From Capitulum mitella (lineage: Eukaryota; Arthropoda; Thecostraca; Pollicipedomorpha; Pollicipedidae), in assembly GCA_030062745.1 (NCBI GenBank), contig CP099842.1, positions 27,830,307-27,894,306 of the forward strand: 64,000 bases of DNA, written 5' to 3'. Under the pieces are notes generated by a model. That model was not told where the DNA came from, did no database searches, and saw nothing but the letters and a program-made list of their open reading frames with translations. Made by a program: the position numbers and the translations under genes. Position 1 is the first letter of the stretch, and each line of letters starts with the position of its first letter. Positions 19,470 to 30,310 of this stretch are shown piece after piece.

Positions 19470-21580
19470 GCCCATGGCGGTGGCCGCGCGACATGATGTC
19501 CCTGGTGGCGGGAAAACGCACGCAGCCAAGGACACCGGCATTCAAACGATCCGTTAGTTTTGTCTGACCAGATATTTTTGGCTAGGAATGGCAATGATGT
19601 TGTAACATGTTGCAGCCATGACGTCGCAAGTCAGACCTTGAATTTTGCCTCACTGCTACATACATTGGGTTCTAAAACGCCACAGACGCCCACTAGTATC
19701 TGCGTAGTATAACGAGGAAGGCTCAGAAAAATTGGTAAGGGCGCAGTGCAAGTGGTTCATGTAACTTGTGGTGGCTGAACACAAGCCCCTGTTGGAGGTA
19801 TGTTTTGGAACCTGGTGACCAGCCACAGCTATGTGCACACTTAGGACATGTGCGGAATTCAAATATCGTATCGGCGACAGTTCAGGGAGGCACTGCAAGT
19901 ACAGGAACGCCTGTCTTCGTCAAGTCTGGCCTTACCAAGTTCAGGGTGAACGTCGCACCTCTTCGACCGCAGATCCCTGCAATACTGGGCGCAGCCCCAA
20001 CCGTCCTTGTCCCTATGGCCTGGCAAATTCTATGGAACCACAGAGTACGCCCCCTCATCGTTATCGTCACCACGGCCACCAGGACGCACTAGGACCCCGT
20101 GATCGAAGCACTCCTTTTGTATGTCATAGCCACCGCACTCTCGTGACAGCAACGCAGTCACAGGCAGCCTTTTGAAAGGAAACTGATTCAAAGAGCCGCG
20201 CCTGCTCGCAGGCCACGCCGCGAATCAACGCGCAGGCCAGCGCCGTGATTGTCCGTCCATTCGTCCTGATTCGCGGGCAGCGGCTCGAAGCGAAGCGGTC
20301 CGCCGTTTGAACGGGCCGCGACACGGCGGGAGCAATGGGCTCCTGCTGCGCGGCCGTCGCGGCGGTGCAGGGGTCGGAGGCTTACCGCCGCAGTCTGGCC
20401 GCTGACGACGGGGGCCGAGGCGCCCTCGTCCATTCACCGGGCCGGCACGGCCAGCACGCTGCCTGATGACGGCGTGTTTTGGGAAGGCCACGCTCCAACG
20501 CTACAAACGCGGCCGCCGGCTGGTAATCCGCGCAGGGACCCTTTTTACGGAGTTCACGGACAAAGGCGTTGGCGAATGTACCGCGGTCCGTTTGCAGCTT
20601 ACTGCTTCGCTGAGTCTGTGCACGTATTGCGGCGTGATCCGTCGCTGATGTGTAGGCATACGAGTGACTAATGGTACACAAGAACAGATTCGCATTCGCG
20701 TCATAGAAAGAAACTCAAGCATGACGTAATACCGAGTTACCAGGTAGGGTACATGGAGGAAAATATAAATAGAACCACCATTTCCAAGCAAGGCAAAAGC
20801 TGGCGTAAACATTATTCGTTTCGAAGCTATAGCCTCTCACTGCAGGTGACATTCATTCAAAAAGTGCATTCTTAGCTTGCGGCCACTTTGCCATTTTGAA
20901 TCTACATAAACATCGGGCAGCGACAAGTTTTTCCGTCTCTGGTGGGCATTCTTGGACTGTCCTGCCACATGAGCATACGTAATTCAGGGATACCAATGTT
21001 GACCGAACCATTTTCCTCCGAAACCCCGGCTCAGGCCAATATTAGCACGACGGGCAGGGGCAACTGCTCACGCTCCCCGCCAGGAGCGCCGTCACTAGTC
21101 TTCGCAGCCAGTCAGCAGCAATGCGTCAACAGACATCAGCCAAGTCGACAGTGATGAGGTCCAAACTGCGTCATCCAGGTACGAAAAGTGACTTGAAGTT
21201 TGGTCTTCCCTAGGTCTATGACGTTCTCCAACGGTGAGCAATTCTCTGGATCACAGCGATTTATTTTGAATGAAGCTTTGACTGCAGCCATAACGTCACC
21301 TGTTGCTGCTGCTGTTCACGGCCTATAGAGGACTGGTAACAAACCAGTGAAAATGATACATTAAACCATTTGGGTGCTAGGGGCCACTCCAGGAGCCATA
21401 CTTGAAAGCACTGAAACATGGATGTATGGCGCCAAATGACCCCTGTTTGCAGTCATGTGAAATGCATATTGAAATAAAATGCGCGTATTGTAGATAGTAC
21501 GGACGCAGCTGAGCTCGCTGGCGGGATGCTCCAATAGATGGCATTCTCGACGCCGGAGTCAGTACGGCGAAATTCCTGTA
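19470..21580. other. Unassigned; GC-rich island at 20.2-20.6 kb
   Basis: The minus strand at 20,433 has an ATG opening a coding-looking stretch (MDEGASAPVVSGQTAA) directly followed by a GTAAGC donor at about 20,385. It could be a first coding exon, but no continuation was found. Confidence 0.25.
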
Positions 21581-21581
21581 G

Positions 21582-21807
21582 ATGTCGCCACTGCTGAGTG
21601 CGTCCGGAGACGCTGCGACGGCCAGAGACTTCAGTCGGCTCCTGCGGACTGAGGACGGCGCGCTGCCCGCGGCGGCACAGTCGAGAGGAGCCGTCTGAAC
21701 GGGTCGGCCGGCACCCCCGCAGCCTGCGCGGGCGCCGGCGGCTGCCACTTCGCTCCGCCGGCGGCAGCATGTGAGCTGGCCGGGCCCGCACGCCGTCCGA
21801 TCACGAT
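21582..21807 (+). other. Exon-like GC-rich segment
   Basis: TTCCTGTAG precedes an ATG at 21,582 that opens 38 codons (MSPLLSASGDAATARDFSRL..., stop at 21,696). A second candidate piece runs from an acceptor CACCCCCGCAG at about 21,721 to a GTGAGTAC donor at 21,808, open in one frame. No similarity is recognised; these may be UTR exons or chance. Confidence 0.2.
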
Positions 21808-21809
21808 GT

Positions 21810-23640
21810 GAGTACACGTCCCGGCCATCCCGTCAGCCCCGGTCAGGGCGGCGGACCGCCAGTTGTTCAATCCACGGGCACCAGGCCTACAATTGTCCCA
21901 CGGCCTCACTGGCCTGTTAGGAAGAGCGTATTAAAACATATCCACCTCGTGAATATTTTAATGCCAAGAGAAACTTACGATGCAAGAGCGTAAGCTCTTT
22001 TTCTTGGTGTGAACAGTATCGGAAGACCGTCGGAGTAACTCATTTAAAAGATATTTTCCTCACGTCGGGTGCTCCCAAATATGTCACGCATTTACTCATA
22101 GCTTGCTGTCCGTAGTTACGCTGCATCACGACCTGACATCCGGGAGGCGCTTTGCATATCACCGAGGCCATCAGCCAGCTTTACCGTGCCCCGGCAGCAC
22201 CTTAAACGGGCGTTTTACACACCATCTGACAGCGCCCAGTACCAGTGTCCGTCTACCCTCGAGAGTGATTCAAAGTTCTTTGAAAGACCCCGACGGGGTT
22301 CAATGCGCAGTCTGCATGCTCCACCGCGCCGCCGCCACCCAGGTCATTCGCCCACGCGGCTAAAGATAAGACACCGACCAAAACTTAAGTCCGCACGAAT
22401 TTAAAACGGCCAGAGAACTTCACGTGTACACAGTGGAGCCCCTCTTCGGCTTCATTATTCTCAGCCGACATGTATCTTCATGAGAACGTTGTTGAATGGC
22501 TCAGCTAGCAATGGACCGGGCTGCCTGTCTGTTGCTAATCCGCTCTAATCCCTCTACATTCCGCAGCACTGGACTCGCCCAAAGCTCATCGGCGCCGTGG
22601 CCTGGGCACTTTTTCATCGTTTGCTGATGCCTTATATTGCACTGCGCTGGTAAAACTCATGCGATATCGTTGTGATTTATCCTAATACAACTTTGTCCTG
22701 GCATGTCATAAGACGAGATGCACCTTGCTTATGTTTGTCGTTTGCAGTCAACCTGAATCGGCCTGTCATGACTTCAGGAGAGGTCATTTCCTTTCCACGG
22801 TGATCTTTTGCGTCGCTTTCAGGTTTCCGCTTTAACTGCACGGAGAATGCAGCACGTTCTACTGTTTATCACGAATGTTCTTCGAGTATAATAAGATTTT
22901 CAGATTTTACTGAACTGCTCTTCCCTTCATGTGCCTCCTCGACCAACCCTCACTCTAGAGACTGTCTGCCGTGCCCTGATCACGGCTGATCACTGTGCGG
23001 TCAGGCGTATTCTGCCGACATCCAAGGCTAGTGAGGCATTTTTATTTAGCCGTACTGAGCAAAAACAGTATTTTTGCAGGTGGTTTAGCGCCTACAGAAA
23101 CCATGCTGAAAAGAATTTCTCAGCATTATAATAGCCTTTTCTGGACTGTTTTTCGTACCCGCTGTGGTTGCATGTTTATCATATGCTTCTGTTTTTACTT
23201 TATTTTAACATATATTTTAGTTATGCGAATTCGCCTGCCAGTGGAGAAAACTCCGTCAGCGATAAAAAAGAACAAAACGAGTAAACATAAACAAACAATA
23301 AACGTGCTGACGCCTCACCTTGGCCTGGTGCTGGTGCCGGGATGGGGCGGGGGAGTGTTTTATGATGCGAGGTGTGTTTTACGTGCTTACATTACACTGA
23401 CTGAGCCCTAAAAGCGTATATTTTATGTACGTATGTACGAGCCCTTACGAACCAATACAGTACCCGACGGGTCTTCAGTCCGAGAGGAACAGATCGCTGC
23501 ACGGTCTCGGCTGACTTGAGTTCCCGCAGCTCAGGCTGTCTTCTTCCCGGGCTGGCCGTTTGAACAGAACCATGACCTGACCTCACCTGACTTGACGCGA
23601 TTTCTCCACAGGTCAAAAACCATGACGAACGGACCCAATT
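21810..23640. other. Unassigned intergenic sequence
   Basis: No supported coding exon. If torso-like has an upstream start exon in this window it should lie here or further left, but I could not identify it. Confidence 0.45.
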
Positions 23641-23644
23641 GTCC

Positions 23645-23765
23645 ATGACCTGACCTGTTTCCAGGTCGGCCGCCTTTTTCCCGTGCTGGTCGTGTTCACA
23701 GGACGACGACCTGACCTGGCCTGACCTGTTTCCAGGTCGAGCCGCCTCCTTGCCGTGCTGGCTGC
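23645..23765. repeat. Tandem pair (~77 bp) of GACCTGTTTCCAGGTCG blocks
   Basis: GACCTGACCTGTTTCCAGGTCG-GCCGCCT...GTGCTGG occurs twice, starting near 23,648 and 23,725. GACCTGTTTCCAGGTC is itself a near-palindrome. The second copy contributes the TTTCCAG that can serve as an acceptor for the torso-like exon. Confidence 0.8.
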
Positions 23766-26074
23766 GCTGGCGGTGGTGGCGCCTGCCTCCGGCCTGGGGA
23801 CAGGCCTTGCCGGCCGGGCCACAGCACCAGGTACCGCTCGGCTTCTCCGTAAACGTGTTCGACAGGTGAGACATGACGGGGGCAGAGAGACGGGGGATTA
23901 TCGCCGCGCGTGACCGGGAGGTGGTGTCTTTGAACTCGCCACAGACGTCGACGGCCGTCAAGGACTGGTGATTCGATATGCCGGGCCTCGGAGGGCCTGA
24001 CGATGGCAGAAACTACGCAGACCCGTGTAAGACAGCACTGCATTTCCGCTTACGCCAGCGGTCCACGTCGACGGACTATAGGAGGGGTGGGGTGGGGGTA
24101 TTTCGGCCGGCCTGGCGCGTGGTGTTCCTTAAAAGTAGCAAGACTCCAGACGAAGAAAATAAGGTTCAGTTTCTCATGGGTTGAAAAGTCAAATGTCATC
24201 AAACAATGGAGCTCATGACAATACGATGCGAGCTGGACCGGCGACGCGCCACATCCAAACAAACAAAAACAAACTGGCCCGTTTGTTTTAGGTCTGTCCT
24301 TCGGCCTTTACTGCGACCGTGGCTGCCTTCGGCGTTCTTTCTGTGCTCGCTCCCGGCCGACCACAGCCGGTCCCTGTGCCTGCTCCCTGCCAACTACAGC
24401 CGGTCCCGGTCCCTGTGTTCGCTCCCTGCCGACCACAGCCGGTCCTTGTGTCCGCTCCCGGCCGACCACAGCCGGTCCCTGTGCCCGTTCCACAGCCGGT
24501 CCCTGTGCCGCTCCCGGCCGACCACAGCCGGTCCCTGTACCCGTTCCACAGCCGGTCCCTGTACCCGTTCCACAGCCGGTCCCTGTGCCCGTTCCACAGC
24601 CGGTCCCTGTGCCCGTTCCACAGCCGGTCCCTGTACCCGCTGCCGACGTCCCAGCTGTGATCGGCGCCCCGCTGAACTTGTGCGGACGTCGGCTGGCCAG
24701 CTGGCCGCCGGGAAAGAGCCGTCAGCCCGGAGCCGGGCAGCGGACGATCCCGTGATCGCCGGCCGACCACCAGCAGGCGCGGGCGGGTCCCGCCTCGAGA
24801 TTCGCGGGAACCTCCGCACGCCACCCGGATGGCCTGGGCGTCACGGATGTCCGGGGCTCACGAGCAGCAGCAGTACCCACTGGACTACATACACGCAGCC
24901 CCCATTTCTAAGTGGATGTGGAGAAGCCGGATGATGGAATTTTTATTCGCGCTTGGGTAGCTGAAGTACCGCTGCAAGACTGTGAGAGGCTTTACTCATT
25001 TCCCGCGGAATTTGGCTTCTGGCCAGCGGTTGCTTATTAAGAGAGATTACACCATTAATCCGCGTTAAGAACAAGCGGGGCAATGCAGACAAGCGGCAGT
25101 CATTCTGTGCTGGGACCGGCATACGAACTACCCTCAGTGGCAGTCCGCTTCCTCATGTGGGGGTGAGCCACCGGAAAAATGTCACTCAGCGTGTCACCAA
25201 ACTGGCCCAGACCAGCCGACCCCCCGAGACGTGAGCTGGTTATAACAGAGGGCTCTGCGGTGGTACTCGTTCTTCCCGCTCGCCACGGTCCCGTCTGGCG
25301 CGCGGCTGGTTCACTGTCAGGGGCACATGGCTGCCGTCTGGAGCGCGGCTGGTTCACCGTCAGAAAGCTCACGGTTCCCCGGCACGCGGCTCTTTCACTG
25401 CACGAAAGCTCACGGTTCCCATCTGACGCGCGGCTGGTTCACTGTCAGGAAGCTCACGGTTCCCATCTGACGCGCGGCTGGTTCACTGTCAGGAAGCTCA
25501 CGGTTCCCATCTGACGCGCGGCTGGTTCTCTGTCAGGAAGCTCACGGTTCCCATCAAGGCTGTGAAGCACATGGCTGCCGTCTGGAGCGCGGCGGTCGTG
25601 AGGAGGCGTGAGCCAGCTAATCCGGCTTGCTTAAAGCTGCAAGATACTGTGCGGAATGCACACCAGGACTCAATCGGGCTCGGCTGTTTTAGAGCGAGAA
25701 TCGCGACAAGTTACTCCGTGGATACAGTTCAGTTCACCAAATTACAGTTCACCAAGTCGGAAAGGAAATTTGCGGATACTTTCCATCATTTGTAGAGGGT
25801 GACAACGTCTGAAATTCAAGAGCCTGCTGGGGTTAAATGGCCCAAGAGATTCCTAGGCTAAAATGCCGATGTTTCAATTTTTTAACCTTTGATGACATTG
25901 TTAAACTAAAGATTAAGCGTTCTTTGATATCTGGCCTAAAAGCGGAGCGGAACCTTAATCCAGCACCATTTCATTAATGTTTTTATGCCTGTAATTAATT
26001 TAACCTTGGTGGATTGAAATGGAATAATATACATAACAGAAAAGGACATGAAATGCATATGAGTAAGTATATAC

Positions 26075-26158
<84 letters not shown>

Positions 26159-26202
26159 GTGTGTGTGTTACAAAGTTACATATTGTACACATTTAAAGTA
26201 CC

Positions 26203-26280
<78 letters not shown>

Positions 26281-29200
26281 TACATATATATATCGAAAAA
26301 GAATGAAATGGAACAATGCGGAATATGTTATGGAAAAGGAGCACTTGTCTGGGAATCATGTCTAACAGACTGTCCCAAATGTGGAATAATTTCTTTCCAG
26401 CCACCAAGCCAGGTAGCGATGGAGGATCTTTACCGTGCTCTGTAACCGCAAGATACGACCTGCCGTTGCCGGTTGACTCTTGCGGTCGCGGGTGAAATAA
26501 AAGCGCTCACTCTGAGACACGAACCTCGCGCCTGCCACGCAACGGACTCCGCTGTCGTGCCTCTTATCCACAAGGCCACGGCGGCCACAAACCGTTGGAA
26601 ATGTCCCGTCAAGAACCGTGCAGCGCCCTTCGGTTGTCGCCAGGGCAACAGACCACCGGAATCGGCGAGTGCTTCGACCGATGTCTTTTAGCCCACTTGA
26701 CTGCCCCAGTTGTGAGAGTGCCATATAATGATAACGCCGACCTAGTACTCGAGCCCGTGCAGGCTTTGGGTTAGGCCCCAGGCTGGCGCCTCTGTACGTC
26801 ATAGCTCGTTAGGAAGGCCGCTTGCGCGACCTGGTGCATGTGTCGTGATACGACGAAGAAGAAAATGACTCAGGCAACCTGTGATATCTAAGCCGCAGCA
26901 TTGATCTTTCCAATGAAAGTGTGGAACGACGGGGTTCCCGTGCCGATGGCAGCGGCTGTCTTGCACCTGTGCACGATGTTCCTGCAAGCATTGGTGAAGA
27001 AGAGTAAAGACGTGGTATGGGTGCATCATCACTGGTGGATCCAGAAGACGTGCGATTTTGTACGTATCTTGAAAAACGGCGGTCAGGAATGGCACAGACA
27101 AAAATGATATGGTCCTGCAAGTGCTGTCACCTTAAGTGAGGTGGACAACTGTGATTTGGTAGCTTCATAGTGGTTAACTACTTTTTCTGCTTTTTTACGG
27201 TTCTAGCGATCAAAGTATCGTCGAGATAAAAAAAGAGCTTGACAGGAGATTCTACATCAGACACATTCAAAACCTCGAATAAGTGATATCTGCTGGGGCT
27301 GGAAGGAACCCCTCCACAATTGGGGGATGCAAAGAAGCATTTTGGGGTAAATCTTTCCATTCAACGCTTATAGGGCCAATGCAAAATTTTAAAAAAGTTA
27401 GGGGCAGTCACCCCTTTCTTCCTACTTCCTGCTCTCTTGGCCGGGCTTCATCATGATGGGCGCATGGGCTGATTGTCAACTGAATTATTGAAATCGGACC
27501 ATTGCTGGTGTCCAAGTCAGGCGGGGAGGCGCCATTCGGACTGAGAAATGCCCCCAATCAACCTAATGTTACATTCGGACAAGTTCCGTGTGCAGCGGCT
27601 CCGGCTGGTGGGGTCTTAGGGGTGACGTCACGCGCCGGCCAATCAGCGGCGGCTAAAAACATCTGACGGCTTGGTCAGCCTCGTCACGTGACGCCGTGAG
27701 CCGACGGCGCGTTTCCCAAGGGCTCTCGATCGAGTCCCTGTTTCTGTATAAGGCGCGGGCGGCCGGGGCGGATGGGCGGAGAGGCCAGTTGAGGCAGCCA
27801 CACTCTGGATTCCCGATCGCGTGAGGCGAGCGGACGGCGGCGCTTTCGTACGCATCGCTTAGGAGGCTGGACTTGAATGAAGACTTGATTGACTTGATTG
27901 CGTAGCTCGCGAACGGCGCGTATTGCCGGCGAGAAGTTACGGCGAAGCGGACGGATTCCCATGTTATACTGCAGACCTGTCTCGACTTTCTTTAAAAACA
28001 CACGAAAACACCGGGCCCTACAAACAATAGAGTATGTTTTACACACAATGAATGGCCGATTCCATACATAACTCAGTTTATTTCCGTTTTACAATTTTCG
28101 CCAGTACATGAACAGTCACTGATGCAAAAAAAATGTTGGCAGGATGCTTTAATAAAACACGAAATAGGTCAGTGATCTTACCTGATCTGACTTGACTCAA
28201 GCCGACTGATACTCGAGTGTTCAATGCGCAAAAATAAAGTAGCAATATGTAGGTACCCAAAATTTTACATTTCTGTCTTTTTTTAATGCAGACTCACGAA
28301 ACCGAAACATTGCAGATTTGGAGAACAATAACAGTTGAATACTAGCGTCACCGCATTAAATTTTGTCCTGGATTGGCTCATTGCATTCGATCAGTGGTAA
28401 AAGTGAAAGCAAGACTGCGTCATGCATCCTGTTGTTGGGGTTTTCCGAGGTGACGTGATCCCTGCGTCATGATAACCTCGAGGCTGGCCGCATGGTATAG
28501 CTCCCTAGCAATAACTGGGAACTAATCATGACTCTGATCCCAAACGTCTCCTTAGCAGATCAAATACAAAATTTGCGAACTGGTGACAATGCTCGTGAGA
28601 TAGCATTTCATGGATGCGGCTTCGTCGCGGTCACAAATTGATGATTTTACGTAACGTTACAGTTGGCCAATACCATCTCTTGTTTAATCGTGCCTTCGTA
28701 AATCGTGAATCCGTCCTCACCAAAATGAAAATGCTGAAACGTTCTGCGATTACCCCCGCTGCATCACAAACGCCAGGTAGTGGGTCACGCCGAGCCCTGA
28801 GCCCTTCACGCTGTCCGGTAGGTACGGCCAGATGGCGCTGCTGTTCAAGATGTTGCCGCTGGAGCAGGAGACGAAGCCGCTGCCGGCGCAGAAGCGCCAC
28901 CTGTACCTGGGCCCGGCCAGTTCGGTGCTGGCGCGCCGCGCCAGCCGGCCAGAGGTGCGGCCGATGGGCGGCGAGTTCCGGCGCTGGCCGCGCTTCGATT
29001 TCTGCCGCAGCTCGCGCGAGCTGCTGGCGGCCCTCTTCTCCGAGTGGTGGATCGACGGCACCGGCGAGCCGCAGAAGGCGCTCATCGCCGGCACGCCGCC
29101 CAAATGGATCGCCGAGCGGCTCGGCATCAACGCCATGTACCTCAACAGCTCGTTCTATTACGTGTTGGTGCGGCTGGAGCGGCCTGTGAGGCGCGTCTCG

Positions 29201-29737
29201 CTGACCGGCGCGCCGGCCGCCAGCCAGCGCTTCCGGCGGCGGGCCGGCGCCGGCCGCGACCCCGCGTCCGCCGCCCAGGACCTCATCGACGAGTTCGGCA
29301 CGCACTACTTCTCCGGCTTCCACCTGGGCGACGTCGTGTACCAGGTGTACGCGTACAACCCGCAGACGTCGGCCAACCTGGAGCAGCTGTTCGCGACGTA
29401 CGAGGCCGGCGGCCGGCGGCTGGACGGCTCGAACCAGCTGTTCAGCCCGTGGTACGCGTCGCACATCGGCCGCGTGACGCTGGCCAGCGCGCCGCTCGAG
29501 TTCCGGCTGCTGGTCGGGCCGCGGCTCAGCAGGCGCATCTGGTTCCGCCCGTTCCAGAGCCTGTTCCTGCTGCTCGAGCACGACGAGCTCCTGACGGCCA
29601 CGCACCAGCTCTCCGAGGTCATGGTGACCGGCGTGCGGCTGCGCGGCCTGCAGCACCTCATCGCCAACGACACGGTGCGGCGCCGCTTCGAGGAGATCGT
29701 CTCCAACCGGTTCCTGCTGTGGGACCACAACTTGTAG
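23736..29737 (+). CDS. tsl: Torso-like (MACPF domain), last two exons
   Basis: The last exon is 28,822-29,737, stop TAG. The preceding exon ends at 23,865 with GAC-AG|GTGAG; joining AG|G gives [16 protein letters not shown] in an unbroken frame. The long exon contains the MACPF signature [15 protein letters not shown], then YQVYAYN, then [20 protein letters not shown], and ends LLWDHNL. Torso-like is the arthropod MACPF protein that locally enables Torso receptor signalling in terminal patterning and moulting control; it is secreted. The 5' border of the first exon is uncertain. From 23,736 one frame reads a good signal peptide ([19 protein letters not shown]) but needs a one-base frame change before [12 protein letters not shown]; starting at the CAG before 23,825 keeps the frame but loses the signal peptide. 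No ATG exon was found. The 4.96-kb intron carries minisatellites, microsatellites and a promoter-like cluster. Confidence 0.85.
24355..24650. repeat. Minisatellite (CACAGCCGGTCCCTGTGCC..) in the torso-like intron
   Basis: About a dozen units of CCACAGCCGGTCCCTGT(G/A)CCCG(T/C)TC with 24-33 bp spacing; the last five units are regular 24-mers. Because 24 is a multiple of three, long repetitive ORFs appear on both strands, but there is no sign they are translated. Confidence 0.9.
25283..25558. repeat. 44-bp minisatellite in the torso-like intron
   Basis: Units of CACGGTTCCCATCTGACGCG CGGCTGGTTCACTGTCAGGAAGCT: three near-perfect central copies plus about three diverged ones. Confidence 0.92.
25796..26076. 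other. Intronic sequence, nothing recognised
   Basis: AT-rich intron sequence of torso-like leading into a microsatellite. Confidence 0.5.
26077..26168. repeat. (TA)n-(TG)n compound microsatellite
   Basis: TA repeats to about 26,141 followed by TG repeats to about 26,168. Confidence 0.95.
26206..26278. repeat. (TA)n microsatellite
   Basis: Second TA run, 40 bp after the first. Confidence 0.95.
26513..26600 (-). repeat. tRNA-Arg-like SINE head or tRNA relic
   Basis: The minus strand reads CCGTGGCCTTGTGGATAAGAG (A-box-like) and later GCGAGGTTCGTGTCTC (B-box-like), spaced as in a tRNA. It resembles tRNA-Arg, but the acceptor and T arms do not pair cleanly, so it is not called as a functional tRNA. 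Confidence 0.4.
26601..27600. other. Intronic sequence, nothing recognised
   Basis: Torso-like intron; ORFs of 60-100 aa without domain or coding bias. Confidence 0.45.
27620..27790 (+). promoter_or_regulatory. CRE/CCAAT/E-box/TATA promoter-like cluster inside the torso-like intron
   Basis: TGACGTCA (27,623-27,630), GCGCCGGCCAATCAG (CCAAT box at 27,639), CACGTGAC (E-box at 27,685) and TATAAGG (27,747-27,753) occur in promoter order on the plus strand in CpG-rich sequence. A start site near 27,778 would be expected. It could be an internal promoter of torso-like that skips the upstream exons, or the promoter of an unseen transcript. Confidence 0.45.
27791..28821. other. Intronic sequence before the last torso-like exon
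   Basis: GC-rich to about 27,960, then AT-rich. The acceptor CTGTCCGGTAG ends at 28,821. Confidence 0.45.
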
Positions 29738-30042
29738 CGGCGGCGGCGCCGCCGCTTCCGGCGGCTGGCCGCCGGCCGCTTACGCAGCGCCGGCGGCGGT
29801 CACGTGACCGCCTCGGCGCCGGCGGCGGGCTGCGCCAGCGCCCGGCCTGTCGGACACTCGAGCGACACCGGAGCCGATAAGCGGCGTCGCTGGCGCGGCC
29901 ACGCGCGCGCCGGTATCCGAGCGGCGCCCGCCGGTCAAGGGCCTCAGGGCCGGCGGCGCTGCGTGACGGCCAAAGATCGCCCCGGGCGGCGCGCCAGCCG
30001 AGCCGAGTGCCCCCATCCGGCTCGGAGACGCCCCGGACTGGC
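29738..30042. other. GC-rich 3' flank of torso-like
   Basis: Probable 3' UTR and flank; ORFs running through it are overlaps in other frames. Confidence 0.4.
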
Positions 30043-30310
30043 GTCTGGAACCGCAGACCATAGTCTGGGACCGCGGACCACGGTCTGGAGCCGCGGACCA
30101 CAGTCTGGGACCGCGGACCACCGTCTGGGACCGTGGACCATAGTCTGGGACTGCGGACCACAGTCTGGGACCGCGGACCACCGTCTGGGACCGCGGACCA
30201 TAGTCTGGGACCGCGGACCACAGTCTGAGACCGCGGACCGTCGTGTGGACCCGCGGGCCAGCGTCTCGGACCGCGGACCACCGTCTGGGACCGCGGACCG
30301 TCGTTTGGGA
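30043..30310. repeat. 20-bp minisatellite, about 13 units
   Basis: Units of GTCTGGGACCGCGGACCACA in strict 20-bp register, about 300 bp after the torso-like stop codon. The period is not a multiple of three, so all three frames stay open through it and make spurious ORFs of 144-221 aa. Confidence 0.96.

Noticed and set aside
18391-19545. A 384-aa minus-strand ORF and a 338-aa plus-strand ORF over the PAN gene
   Set aside because: Low-complexity Arg/Ala shadows of the PAN-like reading frame.
24206-24934. ORFs of 141-242 aa on both strands with repeated Arg/Ser/Cys/Pro motifs
   Set aside because: Produced by a 24-bp intronic minisatellite; open on both strands equally and located inside the torso-like intron.
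24355-25558. CRISPR-like regular repeats
   Set aside because: Units are contiguous minisatellite copies with no unique spacers, in a eukaryotic intron.
26513-26600. Functional tRNA-Arg gene
   Set aside because: A- and B-box-like motifs are present but acceptor and T stems do not pair; better treated as a SINE head or relic.
28631-29880. A 365-aa minus-strand ORF and a 278-aa plus-strand ORF over the torso-like exon
   Set aside because: Antisense and frame-shifted shadows of the GC-rich MACPF exon; only the torso-like frame has domain motifs.
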